From NCBI RefSeq assembly GCF_020400585.1, contig NZ_JAINVF010000008.1:1-64000 (forward strand): a stretch of DNA of 64,000 nucleotides. Reading direction: 5' to 3'. Below the pieces are notes generated by a model. That model was given only the letters and a program-made list of their open reading frames with translations, was not told the DNA's origin and did no database searches. The DNA is from Streptomyces sp. NK08204 (GTDB lineage Bacteria > Actinomycetota > Actinomycetes > Streptomycetales > Streptomycetaceae). Below, in pieces: positions 35,608-44,183 of the stretch; position 1 is the stretch's first letter; each line of letters begins with the position of its first letter. The position numbers and the translations under genes were made by a program.

Positions 35608-37542
35608 ATGCGCTATCGCTTCACGCTGCCCAGACGCGTGGCGGGCGCCGCCGCCGTCTGCGTGACGGTGGCCGGCCTGCTCGCGACGCCTGCGTTCGCG
35701 GCACCCCAGCCACACACCGGCACGACCGTCACCGCTTCCCGCCGGCACACCCCCGTGCCACCGCCCACCGGTGCGCTCACCGATGCCACCGAGCGTTCCG
35801 CGAGCCAGGCGCGAAAGCTCAGTCCGGCACAACTCCCGCCGCAGGCACCGATGTTCACCCGGCACCGGAGTATGGAGTCCCACCGGGTCCGGGCGGCGTC
35901 CTGCACCCCGGCCGACTTCGGCAGCCGTACCGGATCCGCCCTGGTCTCCTTCGTGAAGGCCTCGTCCGCGGAGTGCCTCAACAGCCTCTTCCCGGTCACC
36001 GGCAAGGACGCGCACGACATCTTCCGGCAGTCCCAGATGCAGACCGTGGCAAGGGCGTTCACACGCACCGCCGGGCGCTATCAGGGCGACAACTCGGGCA
36101 GTCTGCTGCAGCTCGTGATGTTCCTGCGCGCCGGCTACTACGTGCAGTTCAACGATCCCGGCGACGTGGGGTCGTACACCTCGCGCCTGACCACCGCCGT
36201 CACGGGCGGCCTGGACACGTTCTTCGCCCGTTCCCACTCCGAGGACGTGACGGCCGCGAACGGTGACATCCTCGGCGAGACCGTCATCCTCACCGACAGC
36301 GCCGACCAGCAGGGCCGCTATCTGTCGGTGTACCGGCGGCTGCTCGAGGACTACGACAGCTCCTACGACGCCGTCGACAGCATGATCAGGGCCGTCAACG
36401 ACGTCTACACGCCGCTGTGGCGCGGCAACTGGAACCCGGCGTACGTACAGGCGCTCGACGCCGACCCGCGCATCATCGACACCCTGCACGACTTCGCGCT
36501 GGCCAACACCGACCAGCTCGGCACCAGCCTGGCCTTCCTGGACGCCAACGCCGGCATGAACCTGGCCCGTTACGTCGAACACCCCGAACTGCGGGACGCG
36601 GTGAAGCCGTTGACCAAGGACCTGCTGGACCGGACCGGGATCACCGGCCCCACGGCCGGACTCTGGGTCGCCGTGGCCACGCAGGCGAACTACTACGACA
36701 GCGCCGACTGCGCGTACTACGACGTCTGCGACCTGCCGGGCAAGCTCACCAAGGCCGTCCTGCCCGTCACCCACCAGTGCGACGCGAACATCAGCATCCG
36801 CGCCCAGGCGCTCACCGCGGCCGACCTCGACGCCGCCTGCGCCAGCGTGCTGAACCAGGACGCCTACTTCCGCTCCGTGGTGAAGTCCGACGGCCCGATA
36901 CCGGGCCAGTACGTCTCGGCCATCCAGCTCGTCGTCTTCGCCAGCCGCGCCGACTACCAGACCTACGCGGGCGCGATGTACGGCATCAGCACGGACAACG
37001 GCGGCATGACACTGGACGGTGACCCGTCGAACCCGGCCAACCAGGTGCTGTCGATCATGTACCAGAAGGGTTATGACGACGGCTTCACGGCCCGGATCTG
37101 GAACCTCAACCACGAGTTCACGCACTTCCTCGACGGCCGCGACGACATGTTGGGCGACTTCGGCCAGCAGATCTCGGTGCCGGACATCTGGTGGATCGAG
37201 GGTGTCGCCGAATACGTCTCCTACAGCTACCGCGGCCTCGCCGACGACCAGGCCGTCCAGGAGGCCGGCAAGCACACCTACAAGCTGAGCACGCTGTTCC
37301 AGAGCACGTACGACAACAGTGATGTGATCCGTACCTACCCGTGGGGCTACCTCGCCGTGCGCTACATGGCCGAGAACCACCCCGACGACCTCCAGCGCAT
37401 GCTGGCCCGGTTCCGCGTCGGCGACTACGCCGGCGGCCACGCCGTCTACCAGGATGGCATCGGCACCCGCTACGACGCCGACTTCGACCAGTGGCTCACG
37501 GCGTGCGCCGCGGGCGCCTGCGCCACGCCCAGCAAGGCCTGA
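35608..37542 (+). CDS. Secreted M9 collagenase
   Basis: A 644-residue exported zinc protease. A signal peptide (RRVAGAAAVCVTVAGLLATP, cut near FAAPQ) is followed by a propeptide, an M9 N-terminal activator domain, and a peptidase domain with HEFTH at 502-506 and Glu531 in WWIEGVAEY, the gluzincin zinc site of M9 collagenases. It ends shortly after the catalytic domain (ACAAGACATPSKA), lacking the PKD and collagen-binding modules found in clostridial enzymes. Four or more cysteines suggest disulfides. A strong terminator follows. Confidence 0.93.
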   Translation: MRYRFTLPRRVAGAAAVCVTVAGLLATPAFAAPQPHTGTTVTASRRHTPVPPPTGALTDATERSASQARKLSPAQLPPQAPMFTRHRSMESHRVRAASCTPADFGSRTGSALVSFVKASSAECLNSLFPVTGKDAHDIFRQSQMQTVARAFTRTAGRYQGDNSGSLLQLVMFLRAGYYVQFNDPGDVGSYTSRLTTAVTGGLDTFFARSHSEDVTAANGDILGETVILTDSADQQGRYLSVYRRLLEDYDSSYDAVDSMIRAVNDVYTPLWRGNWNPAYVQALDADPRIIDTLHDFALANTDQLGTSLAFLDANAGMNLARYVEHPELRDAVKPLTKDLLDRTGITGPTAGLWVAVATQANYYDSADCAYYDVCDLPGKLTKAVLPVTHQCDANISIRAQALTAADLDAACASVLNQDAYFRSVVKSDGPIPGQYVSAIQLVVFASRADYQTYAGAMYGISTDNGGMTLDGDPSNPANQVLSIMYQKGYDDGFTARIWNLNHEFTHFLDGRDDMLGDFGQQISVPDIWWIEGVAEYVSYSYRGLADDQAVQEAGKHTYKLSTLFQSTYDNSDVIRTYPWGYLAVRYMAENHPDDLQRMLARFRVGDYAGGHAVYQDGIGTRYDADFDQWLTACAAGACATPSKA

Positions 37543-37560
37543 CCGCACACGCCACAACGA

Positions 37561-37598
37561 CGACGGCCGCCGACCGGAAACCCGGTCGGCGGCCGTCG
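37561..37598. terminator. Strong bidirectional hairpin terminator
   Basis: CGACGGCCGCCGACCGG, loop AAAC, then its perfect 17-base complement. It separates the convergent collagenase and glyceraldehyde-3-phosphate dehydrogenase genes. Confidence 0.9.
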
Positions 37599-37615
37599 CC
37601 CTGCGTGGACACCCG

Positions 37616-39061
37616 TCAGACGGCCGTCGCCGGGTAGGTCGGGTACTCGACGCCCGAGACGTGCTGGACGACGCGGACGACCTGGCAGGAGTAGCCGAAC
37701 TCGTTGTCGTACCAGAGGTAGAGGATGGCGTTGTCGCCGTCGACCTTGAGCGCGCCGGCGTCCACGATCGAGGCGTGGCGCGAGCCGATGAAGTCGCTGG
37801 AGACCGCGTCGGGCGCCGTGGTGAAGTCGATCTGGCGCTTGAGCGACGACGTCAGCGACACCTCGCGCAGGTAGTCGTGGACCTCCTCGCGGGTGGCCTC
37901 ACGGGCCAGCTGCAGGTTGAGGATCGCGATCGAGACGTCCGGCACGGGGACACGGATCGAGCTGCCGCTGATCTTCGCCTTGAGGTCCGGCAGCGCCTTG
38001 GCGACGGCGGAGGCGGCACCCGTCTCGGTGATCACCATGTTGAGCGGCGCGGAGCGGCCCCGGCGCTCGGACTTGTGGTAGTTGTCCAGCAGGTTCTGGT
38101 CGTTGGTGAACGAGTGGACGGTCTCCACGTGGCCGCGCAGGACGCCGTACTCGTCGTCCATCGCCTTCAGCGGCGGGACGATCGCGTTGGTGGTGCAGGA
38201 GGCGCAGGACAGGATCTGCTCGTCCGGCTTGATCGTGTGGTGGTTGACACCGTGCACGATGTTCGGGACGTCGCCCTTGCCCGGCGCGGTCAGGACGACC
38301 TTCTCGATGCCCGGGCGCAGGTGATTGGACAGACCCTCGCGGTCGCGCCACTTGCCGGTGTTGTCGATGAGGATGGCGTCCCGGATGCCGTACTCGGTGT
38401 AGTCCACGGCCGTCGGGTCGTCGGCGTAGATGACCTTGATCGCGTTGCCGTTGGCGACGATCGTGCTGGTCTCCTCGTCCACGGTGATCGTGCCCTGGAA
38501 CTGGCCGTGGATGGAGTCGCGGCGCAGCAGCGAGGCGCGCTTGACGATGTCCTGCGCGCCGCCGCCGCGCACGACGATGGCGCGCAGGCGCAGGCCGTTG
38601 CCGGAGCCGGCCTTCTCGATCAGCAGGCGGGCGACGAGCCGGCCGATGCGGCCGAAGCCGTAGAGGACGACATCGCGCGGCTCGCGGCGGTCGATCTTGT
38701 TGGCGCCGGTGGCACCCGCGACGGCCTCGGCGGTGAACTCCGCCACGCTCAGGCCGCGCTCGTCGGCCTGGTACATGGTGGCCAGCATGCCGAGGTCGAT
38801 CTGGGAGGGCCCGAGGTCGAGGGCGGTCAGGGCCTGGAGGAACGGCATGGTCTCGGTGACCGACAGCTCCTCACCGGCGATCTGCCGGGCGAAGCGGTGC
38901 GTCTTCAGGATGCTGACCACCGACTTGTTCACCAAGGAGCGGCTGTGCAGCAGGACGGTCACGTCCCGCTCCCGGTGCAGCTTCCCGATGAGCGGGATCA
39001 TCGACTCCGCGATCTCCTCGCGGGTCTTCCAGTTAGTGAACGAGTCGTCGTTGACAGTCAC
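37616..39061 (-). CDS. gap: Glyceraldehyde-3-phosphate dehydrogenase, long form
   Basis: Interconverts glyceraldehyde 3-phosphate and 1,3-bisphosphoglycerate. At 481 residues it belongs to the long GAPDH type with an extra 130-residue N-terminal region (MTVNDDSFTNWKTREEIAES). The NAD-binding VVLYGFGRIGRLVARLLIE begins at about 130; catalytic Cys289 lies in SCASCTTNAIVPPLK, and WYDNEFGYSCQVVR ends the catalytic domain. Streptomyces usually also carry a short glycolytic Gap1; this form may be gluconeogenic or stress-linked (inference). GTG start with only a weak GAAAG ribosome site. Confidence 0.93.
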   Translation of the reverse strand: MTVNDDSFTNWKTREEIAESMIPLIGKLHRERDVTVLLHSRSLVNKSVVSILKTHRFARQIAGEELSVTETMPFLQALTALDLGPSQIDLGMLATMYQADERGLSVAEFTAEAVAGATGANKIDRREPRDVVLYGFGRIGRLVARLLIEKAGSGNGLRLRAIVVRGGGAQDIVKRASLLRRDSIHGQFQGTITVDEETSTIVANGNAIKVIYADDPTAVDYTEYGIRDAILIDNTGKWRDREGLSNHLRPGIEKVVLTAPGKGDVPNIVHGVNHHTIKPDEQILSCASCTTNAIVPPLKAMDDEYGVLRGHVETVHSFTNDQNLLDNYHKSERRGRSAPLNMVITETGAASAVAKALPDLKAKISGSSIRVPVPDVSIAILNLQLAREATREEVHDYLREVSLTSSLKRQIDFTTAPDAVSSDFIGSRHASIVDAGALKVDGDNAILYLWYDNEFGYSCQVVRVVQHVSGVEYPTYPATAV

Positions 39062-39265
39062 AGATCTATCTTTCGAGCTAGGCAGCGCTCATATGGTAAC
39101 CACACCTTACGGCCGCCCTTCATGGGGCCTCTCACAGGGGTGGCGGGCGGGGGTGGTTCGTCCCTGTTTCGCCACCCGTGGAGTCAGTTCCTGAATCAGG
39201 GTGGAACATCGTAAGAAACCCGGGTCGTCGAGTGCCCGCGCGGACCGGTGTGATCAGGTCGGAGG

Positions 39266-40471
39266 GTGAGCACGTCCTCCGTCCCCCCGCCCGAACGGGC
39301 CGCCCCCGCCGGTCCCCGTCGCCCGTCCCCGCGCCCGGGTGCCCGGCACCGGATCCCGCCCGGCGCCCTGCCGGCCCTCGCCCTGTTCGCGGCCGTGCGG
39401 CTCGCCGGCGTCCTCGCTGTGATCTTCACCAACCACCTCACCGGACACCCGCTGGTCAGAAGCCTCGCCCACTCCTGGGACTCCCGTTGGTACCTGCACA
39501 TCGCCACACACGGTTACGGCCACCTCATCTGGGTCGCCCCGACCAGCGCCGTCCAGACCGACTGGGCGTTCTTCCCGCTCTACCCGGGACTCATCCGCGC
39601 CCTGACCCTGGTGCTGCCGCTCACCCCCGCCCAGGCCGCGATGCTCATCGCCTGGGCAGCGGCGGGCGTGGCCGCCTACGGCATCTACGCCATCGGCCAT
39701 CTGCTGGAGGGGCGGGGCCTCGCCACCGCGCTGGTCGCCCTGTGGGCCGTGCAGCCGCACGCCGTCGAACTCACCATCGCCTACACCGAGTCGTTGTTCG
39801 CCGCGCTCGCCGCCTGCTCCCTCTACTGCGTGCTCAGGGGCCGCTGGCTGTGGGCGGGAGCGCTGGCCGCGCTGGCCGGCCTCACCCGGCCGACCGGCTT
39901 CGCCGTCGCGATCGCGGTGGGTGCCGCCGCCGCGCACGAGGTGCTGCGCCGGCGCGGCCGGGTACCGGTGACCCTGTGGGCGGGGGTCCTGCTCGCCCCG
40001 CTGGGCTGGCTCGGCTATGTGCTGTGGGTCGGGCACCGCATCGGCGACCTGACCGGCGGCTACTTCACGGTGCAGAGCGCGTGGGGCTCGCGCTTCGACT
40101 TCGGCACCGGCTCCCTGCGCTTCCTGCGGGCGCTGCTCCTGCACGGCGGTGGCGTCGTGTATCCCGCCGCCCTGGCCGTCGTCGCGGCCGGGGTGCTGCT
40201 GTTCGTGCTGCTCTGCCTGGACCGCGCTCCGCTGCCCCTGGTGGTCTTCGCCGGAGTCCTGGTCCTGGTCGTGGTCTGCGGATCCGGTTCCTTCTCCTCC
40301 AAGCCGCGCTTCCTGCTGCCGGTCTTCCCGCTGCTGATCCCGCCCGCGCGAGCACTCGCCCACGCCTTCCGGACGCGACCGGCGCAGGTGCTGGTCGTCG
40401 GAGCCGCGCTGACCGTCGTGTCCCTGCTGTTCGGCGCCTATGTGACGGTGGTGGCCCACTCCCCGCTGTGA
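39266..40471 (+). CDS. GT-C type (PIG-V-like) membrane mannosyltransferase
   Basis: A 401-residue integral membrane protein with about ten hydrophobic segments. After a basic Pro-rich N-terminal tail, the first luminal loop HSWDSRWYLHIATHGYG contains the acidic D-x-R-W/Y signature of PIG-V-like, polyprenol-phosphate-mannose-dependent glycosyltransferases. QTDWAFFPLYPGLIRAL and AYTESLFAALAACSLYCVL also match the family. It probably mannosylates a surface lipid or protein. The GTG at 39266 directly abuts GGAGG, so initiation may occur slightly downstream. Confidence 0.85.
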   Translation: MSTSSVPPPERAAPAGPRRPSPRPGARHRIPPGALPALALFAAVRLAGVLAVIFTNHLTGHPLVRSLAHSWDSRWYLHIATHGYGHLIWVAPTSAVQTDWAFFPLYPGLIRALTLVLPLTPAQAAMLIAWAAAGVAAYGIYAIGHLLEGRGLATALVALWAVQPHAVELTIAYTESLFAALAACSLYCVLRGRWLWAGALAALAGLTRPTGFAVAIAVGAAAAHEVLRRRGRVPVTLWAGVLLAPLGWLGYVLWVGHRIGDLTGGYFTVQSAWGSRFDFGTGSLRFLRALLLHGGGVVYPAALAVVAAGVLLFVLLCLDRAPLPLVVFAGVLVLVVVCGSGSFSSKPRFLLPVFPLLIPPARALAHAFRTRPAQVLVVGAALTVVSLLFGAYVTVVAHSPL

Positions 40472-40849
40472 GGTCGGTGCGGGCCGGTACGCCGCTCGCG
40501 AAGGGCGCTCCGCCCGGTGCCGACCCGCCCGGCGCGAGCCCGGGTGCCGCCCCCTCGTACCGCTTGCGTGCGGGGTTGGCGAGCGGCTCTGCCGGCACGT
40601 CGCGCGGGTCCCCCGCCTCCTGGGCCGTGCCGAGCCCGTGTCGTCCGGCGGCCTGTCGACGGCGTACGCCGTGCCCCGGGAGCCGGTCCAGGCGAACATG
40701 GCGTGGCTGCGCCGTCCGGGCGACGGCCGGGTACGCTGGCCCGTCGGCCGCCCCTGGGGCAGGATCTTCCTATAACGGTAAAAACTAGGCGTTTGTCTGG
40801 AAATCCAGGCGGTCGCCCGCAACGGCCACCGCCCCGCCGGAAGTGATCG
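40472..40849. other. Intergenic region with an AT-rich promoter patch
   Basis: About 380 bases without a recognised gene. The only feature is an AT-rich patch at 40766-40800 (contains TATAACGGTAAAAACTAGG) ending about 50 bases before the phosphatase ATG; probably its promoter and operator. Confidence 0.4.
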
Positions 40850-41680
40850 ATGCCCCGCAAGCGCTCCACGGACCAAGGCGACGAGCTGTTGGCCAGACTC
40901 GGGTCGCTCACCGCCCAGGCACGCGAGCGCGCGGAACTGCAACGCACCCAGGTCGAGCTGGCCGTCGCCCTGCAGCGCGGCATGCTGCCCCGGGACCTGC
41001 CCGCGGCCCCCGGCCTGCACCTGGCGGTCCGCTACGCGCCCGCCTGCTCCGGCCTCAACGTGGGCGGCGACTGGTACGACGCCTTCGCCCTGCCCGACGG
41101 CCGGATCGGCCTGTCCATCGGCGACGTACAGGGCCACAACATCGAGGCCGCCGCCTTCATGGGCCAGGTCCGGGCCGGGCTGCGCGCGCTCGCCTCCGTC
41201 ACCGGCGAGCCGGGAGAACTCCTCGGCCGCACCAACGACCTGCTGCTGTCCCTGGGCAGCGAGCTGTTCGCCACCTGCACCTTCATGCGGCTCGACCCCG
41301 CCACGGGCGAGCTGGAGAGCGCGCGGGCCGGGCACATTCCCTTCGTGTGGGCCACGGCCGACGGCAAGTCCGGCGTCGTCGACGACGAAGGGGGGCCGCC
41401 GCTCGGCATCCAGCACGGCATGGACTACCCCGTCACCCGGCACCGGCTCACCACCGGCGGAGTGTTCGTGCTGCTCACCGATGGTGTGGTGGAGGGACCC
41501 AGGCTGACCATCGAGGACGGGCTCGAGCAGGTGGTGCGCCTCGCGGGCATCGCCGCGGTCTCCGGCCTGGAGTCGCACGCACTGGCCGCTGCCGTGATCA
41601 AGGGCGCCGAGAGCGTGGGCCACGAGGACGATGCCGCCGTCCTCGTCGTGGGCCTCGACAGGCCCGGCGTTCAGCCATAG
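40850..41680 (+). CDS. Soluble PP2C (SpoIIE-type) phosphatase
   Basis: A 276-residue protein. A short coiled N-terminus (LLARLGSLTAQARERAELQR) leads through QVELAVALQRGMLPRDLPAA into a PPM-type phosphatase domain with metal-binding VGGDWYDAFALPDGR and IGDVQGHNIEAAAF, and GVFVLLTDGVVEGP. It has no membrane segments, unlike the phosphatase at 21253. A MASE1 membrane gene begins 59 bases downstream, so the two are probably cotranscribed and may act as a two-protein signalling unit. Confidence 0.88.
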   Translation: MPRKRSTDQGDELLARLGSLTAQARERAELQRTQVELAVALQRGMLPRDLPAAPGLHLAVRYAPACSGLNVGGDWYDAFALPDGRIGLSIGDVQGHNIEAAAFMGQVRAGLRALASVTGEPGELLGRTNDLLLSLGSELFATCTFMRLDPATGELESARAGHIPFVWATADGKSGVVDDEGGPPLGIQHGMDYPVTRHRLTTGGVFVLLTDGVVEGPRLTIEDGLEQVVRLAGIAAVSGLESHALAAAVIKGAESVGHEDDAAVLVVGLDRPGVQP

Positions 41681-41739
41681 GGCCGGACGGGGCGCCTCTC
41701 GCCTCGCCGCCGTCCGGCCTTCGGTGTCGAATTGCTGCT

Positions 41740-42747
41740 GTGGTGGCTATCCAGGATCTGCGCCGGCCGGGCGGCTACGCCGTTCAGGTGCTGGCCGTCG
41801 CGGCCTGCTACTACGGCGCCGGCCGGCTCGGACTGCTGCGCCGGCTCACCGTCGAGGGCGCGGTCGTCACCCCCGTCTGGCCGCCCACCGGTGTCGCCGT
41901 CGCCGCGCTGCTGATCCTCGGGCTGGGCTGCTGGCCCGGCATCGCGCTCGGCGCCTACCTCGTCGTCGCGTCCATCAACCCTCCCCACGTCGACGTGATC
42001 GGCATTCTCTTCGGCAACACGGTCGCACCGCTGTGTGCGGCACTGCTGCTGCGCCGCGCCCGCTTCCGCACCGACCTCAGCCGGCTGCGGGACGGCCTCG
42101 CCCTGGTGTTCCTCGGTGCGCTGGCCGCGATGACGATCAGCGCGACCGTCGGCGTCGGACTGCTCGTCGCCACCGACAAGCTGGCCGCGCACCGCTTCCT
42201 GCCCGTCTGGCTGGCCTGGTGGGTGGGCGACGCGATGGGCGTCCTGATCGTCACACCGTTGTTGCTGCTGCTGCACAGAGCCCGCTGGCCGCCACCCTGG
42301 CGCCGCTGGAAGGAGTCGACCGCTCTGGCCGTCGTCGCCTGCGGCCTCGTACCGCTGGCCATCTACAGCTCGGTCAGCCTGTTCTTCCTCGTGTATCCGC
42401 TGATCATCTGGGCCGCCCTGCGCTTCGAACTCGTGGGCAGCACGCTCTGCGCACTGTTCACGTCCGTGCTGGCCACCGTCGCGGCCACGGACGGGGTCGG
42501 GGGCTTCGAGGGGCTGAGCCAGATCGAGGTCATGGCGAAACTCCAGGCCTTCAACGGGGCGATGGCCCTGACCGCGCTGCTGCTGTCCGCCGTGATCACC
42601 GAACAGCACAACACCCGGCGCTCGGTGGAACACGCCTGCCAGGAGCTGGTCGAGGTGCTGGAGCACCTCACCGCGGGTGAGGCCCCGCCGCTCGAGCCGC
42701 GGCCGGACGCCACCGACGACCGCACCCGGCCCACCGAGACCCAGTGA
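41740..42747 (+). CDS. MASE1-domain membrane sensor
   Basis: A 335-residue membrane protein with about eight hydrophobic segments and MASE1 hallmarks: TPVWPPTGVAVAALLILGLG near the N-terminus and WLAWWVGDAMGVLIVTPLLL in the middle. The C-terminal 70 residues are a short coiled helix and acidic tail; there is no kinase, GGDEF or phosphatase output domain. MASE1 normally precedes such an output in one protein. Here the preceding gene supplies a separate PP2C. GTG start inferred; no strong ribosome site seen. Confidence 0.82.
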   Translation: MVAIQDLRRPGGYAVQVLAVAACYYGAGRLGLLRRLTVEGAVVTPVWPPTGVAVAALLILGLGCWPGIALGAYLVVASINPPHVDVIGILFGNTVAPLCAALLLRRARFRTDLSRLRDGLALVFLGALAAMTISATVGVGLLVATDKLAAHRFLPVWLAWWVGDAMGVLIVTPLLLLLHRARWPPPWRRWKESTALAVVACGLVPLAIYSSVSLFFLVYPLIIWAALRFELVGSTLCALFTSVLATVAATDGVGGFEGLSQIEVMAKLQAFNGAMALTALLLSAVITEQHNTRRSVEHACQELVEVLEHLTAGEAPPLEPRPDATDDRTRPTETQ

Positions 42748-43108
42748 CGACCGGGGAACCGTGCCGACCGACTGGCGACCCGCCCGGGCCCGGACCTGGC
42801 GCCCGACGGCGGACACGGACGGCTCTGCCCGTCGCCCGCGCGAAGAGTCCGCTCGTGACGCGGCCGGACCGGCGCCGGCTGTTCCTCGTGGACGACGCTG
42901 TTCGTCCCGATCCGGTGGCGGGCGCTCCCCGCAGTGGATCACCCCGCCGCCTGTCCGGCCCGGGCACGCGCGGGCAGTGTCCGGGCCGTCCGACGCCCGT
43001 CAGCGGGCCGGCGGCTGCCTCGGGCCGTCGGTCCCGGTCACCGTGCCCGTCACGGCCGGCGTCGTGGCCGTGGCGGTGCGGCCCGGCAGGCCGGCGTCCG
43101 GCGGCCGG
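42748..43108. other. Non-coding GC-rich stretch
   Basis: About 360 bases between the MASE1 and DedA genes, which are convergent. Open frames here lack ribosome sites and family resemblance. No terminator hairpin was clear to me. Confidence 0.4.
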
Positions 43109-43753
43109 TCACGGCTGCGTCGAACCGGCGGCTGAGCTCCCGTGACGCCGCCGCAGCAGGTGTCGTAGGGCCAGCGCCGCGAGCAGCGCGCCAAGTCCGG
43201 CGAGGACGTAGACCTCGTAGCGGGTGATCCGGTCGTAGACGGTTGTGATGTGGGTGCCCGCCAGGTCGGCCAGGGTCGCCCAGAGGCCGACCCACAGGGC
43301 TGCGCCGAGCGCGTTGAAGGCGAGGAAACGGCGCCAGTGCATGCCGGTCGTACCCGCGACGATGCCGTTGGCCTGGCGCAGGCCCTCGACGAACCGGGCC
43401 ACGGTCACGATCTTGCCGCCGTGCCGGCCGAAGAACTCCTCGGCGGCCACCAGGCGTTTCGGGGTGAGGAAGACGTAGCGGCCCCAGCGGTGCACGAGGG
43501 ACCGCCCGCCGGTCCGGCCGATGAGGTAGCCGATGTTGTCCCCGACAACGGCCGCGGCGAAGGCGATGGACGCCACGGCCACGATGTTCAGCCGTCCGGC
43601 GCCGGCGTCGACCGCCGCGGCGACGAGGATCGTCTCCCCGGGCGCCGGGACGCCGAAGTCCTCCACGAGGACGACGGCCCCGACGGCCCAGTAGCCGTAA
43701 TGCCCGAGCAGCGGCGCCAGGTGGGCCAGCGGACCCGGAAGCGGAGGGGCCAT
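43109..43753 (-). CDS. DedA-family membrane protein
   Basis: A 214-residue inner-membrane protein of the DedA/SNARE-associated family, now linked to lipid scrambling such as undecaprenyl-phosphate recycling. Seen: VGAVVLVEDFGVPAPGETIL (the E-x-x-x-PxPGE signature), AAVVGDNIGYLIGRTGGRSLV and FFGRHGGKIVTVARFVEGLR with the essential basic residues, and four to five hydrophobic segments. The ATG at 43753 fits the usual N-terminus. The small zinc-ribbon-like gene lies 88 bases upstream on the same strand. Confidence 0.9.
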   Translation of the reverse strand: MAPPLPGPLAHLAPLLGHYGYWAVGAVVLVEDFGVPAPGETILVAAAVDAGAGRLNIVAVASIAFAAAVVGDNIGYLIGRTGGRSLVHRWGRYVFLTPKRLVAAEEFFGRHGGKIVTVARFVEGLRQANGIVAGTTGMHWRRFLAFNALGAALWVGLWATLADLAGTHITTVYDRITRYEVYVLAGLGALLAALALRHLLRRRHGSSAAGSTQP

Positions 43754-43841
43754 GCCCCCACGGTACGCCGGGACGCCGCGCCCCCCGCCCGTGGTGGACC
43801 GAGGGCGCGGCCGTGACTGCTGTGGGATGCCTACGGGGCTG

Positions 43842-44018
43842 TCACAGGGCCATGTCGCCCCCGGCGTCACCGGGGTCGGGCTGGCAGGTGTGGCACAGCT
43901 CGTGTTCTCCGTCGCGGGTGACGACAGTTCCCCAGCCGAGGCAGTGCTCGCAGTTCCGGGCGAGCGTCAGGTCCGGGCGGGGAGGCAGCAGGGGACTGCG
44001 GCCGGCTCCGTACGCCAT
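43842..44018 (-). CDS. 58-residue CxxC zinc-ribbon-like protein
   Basis: A short gene with AAGGAG about ten bases before the ATG. The product has a Pro-rich N-terminus, then ARNCEHCLGWGTVVTRDG and HELCHTCQPD: two CxxC knuckles (C23/C26 and C42/C45) separated by 15 residues, suited to bind one zinc ion. The CxHCxGWGTV pattern recalls small Streptomyces proteins and DnaJ-type zinc fingers. Function unknown. A 16-base direct repeat lies about 87 bases upstream. Confidence 0.7.
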   Translation of the reverse strand: MAYGAGRSPLLPPRPDLTLARNCEHCLGWGTVVTRDGEHELCHTCQPDPGDAGGDMAL

Positions 44019-44104
44019 ACGGTGAGCGGCTCCTTGGAATCGGAGGGAATTGTGGGACGTTCTGGGGACACCGCAGGGAAAACGCTGTCCGGATCCCTTC
44101 CATT

Positions 44105-44136
44105 ATGTCCCATTGGTTCTATGTCCGATTGGTTCC
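44105..44136. repeat. 16-bp direct repeat upstream of the CxxC gene
   Basis: ATGTCCCATTGGTTCT is followed at once by ATGTCCGATTGGTTCC (14 of 16 identical). On the minus strand the adjoining CATAATGG could be a -10 box. The spacing suits cooperative regulator binding. Confidence 0.6.
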
Positions 44137-44183
44137 CGAATGCCGGTAGCTGGTGTCGCCGGACGCCGCTCTTCGGGCCCGGC

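Noticed and set aside
40850..42747. Single PP2C-MASE1 fusion gene
   Set aside because: The phosphatase frame has a clear stop at 41680 and the MASE1 part is in another frame; domain order would also be reversed.
42744..43145. Plus-strand frames after the MASE1 gene
   Set aside because: Biased composition, no ribosome site and overlap with the DedA gene end.
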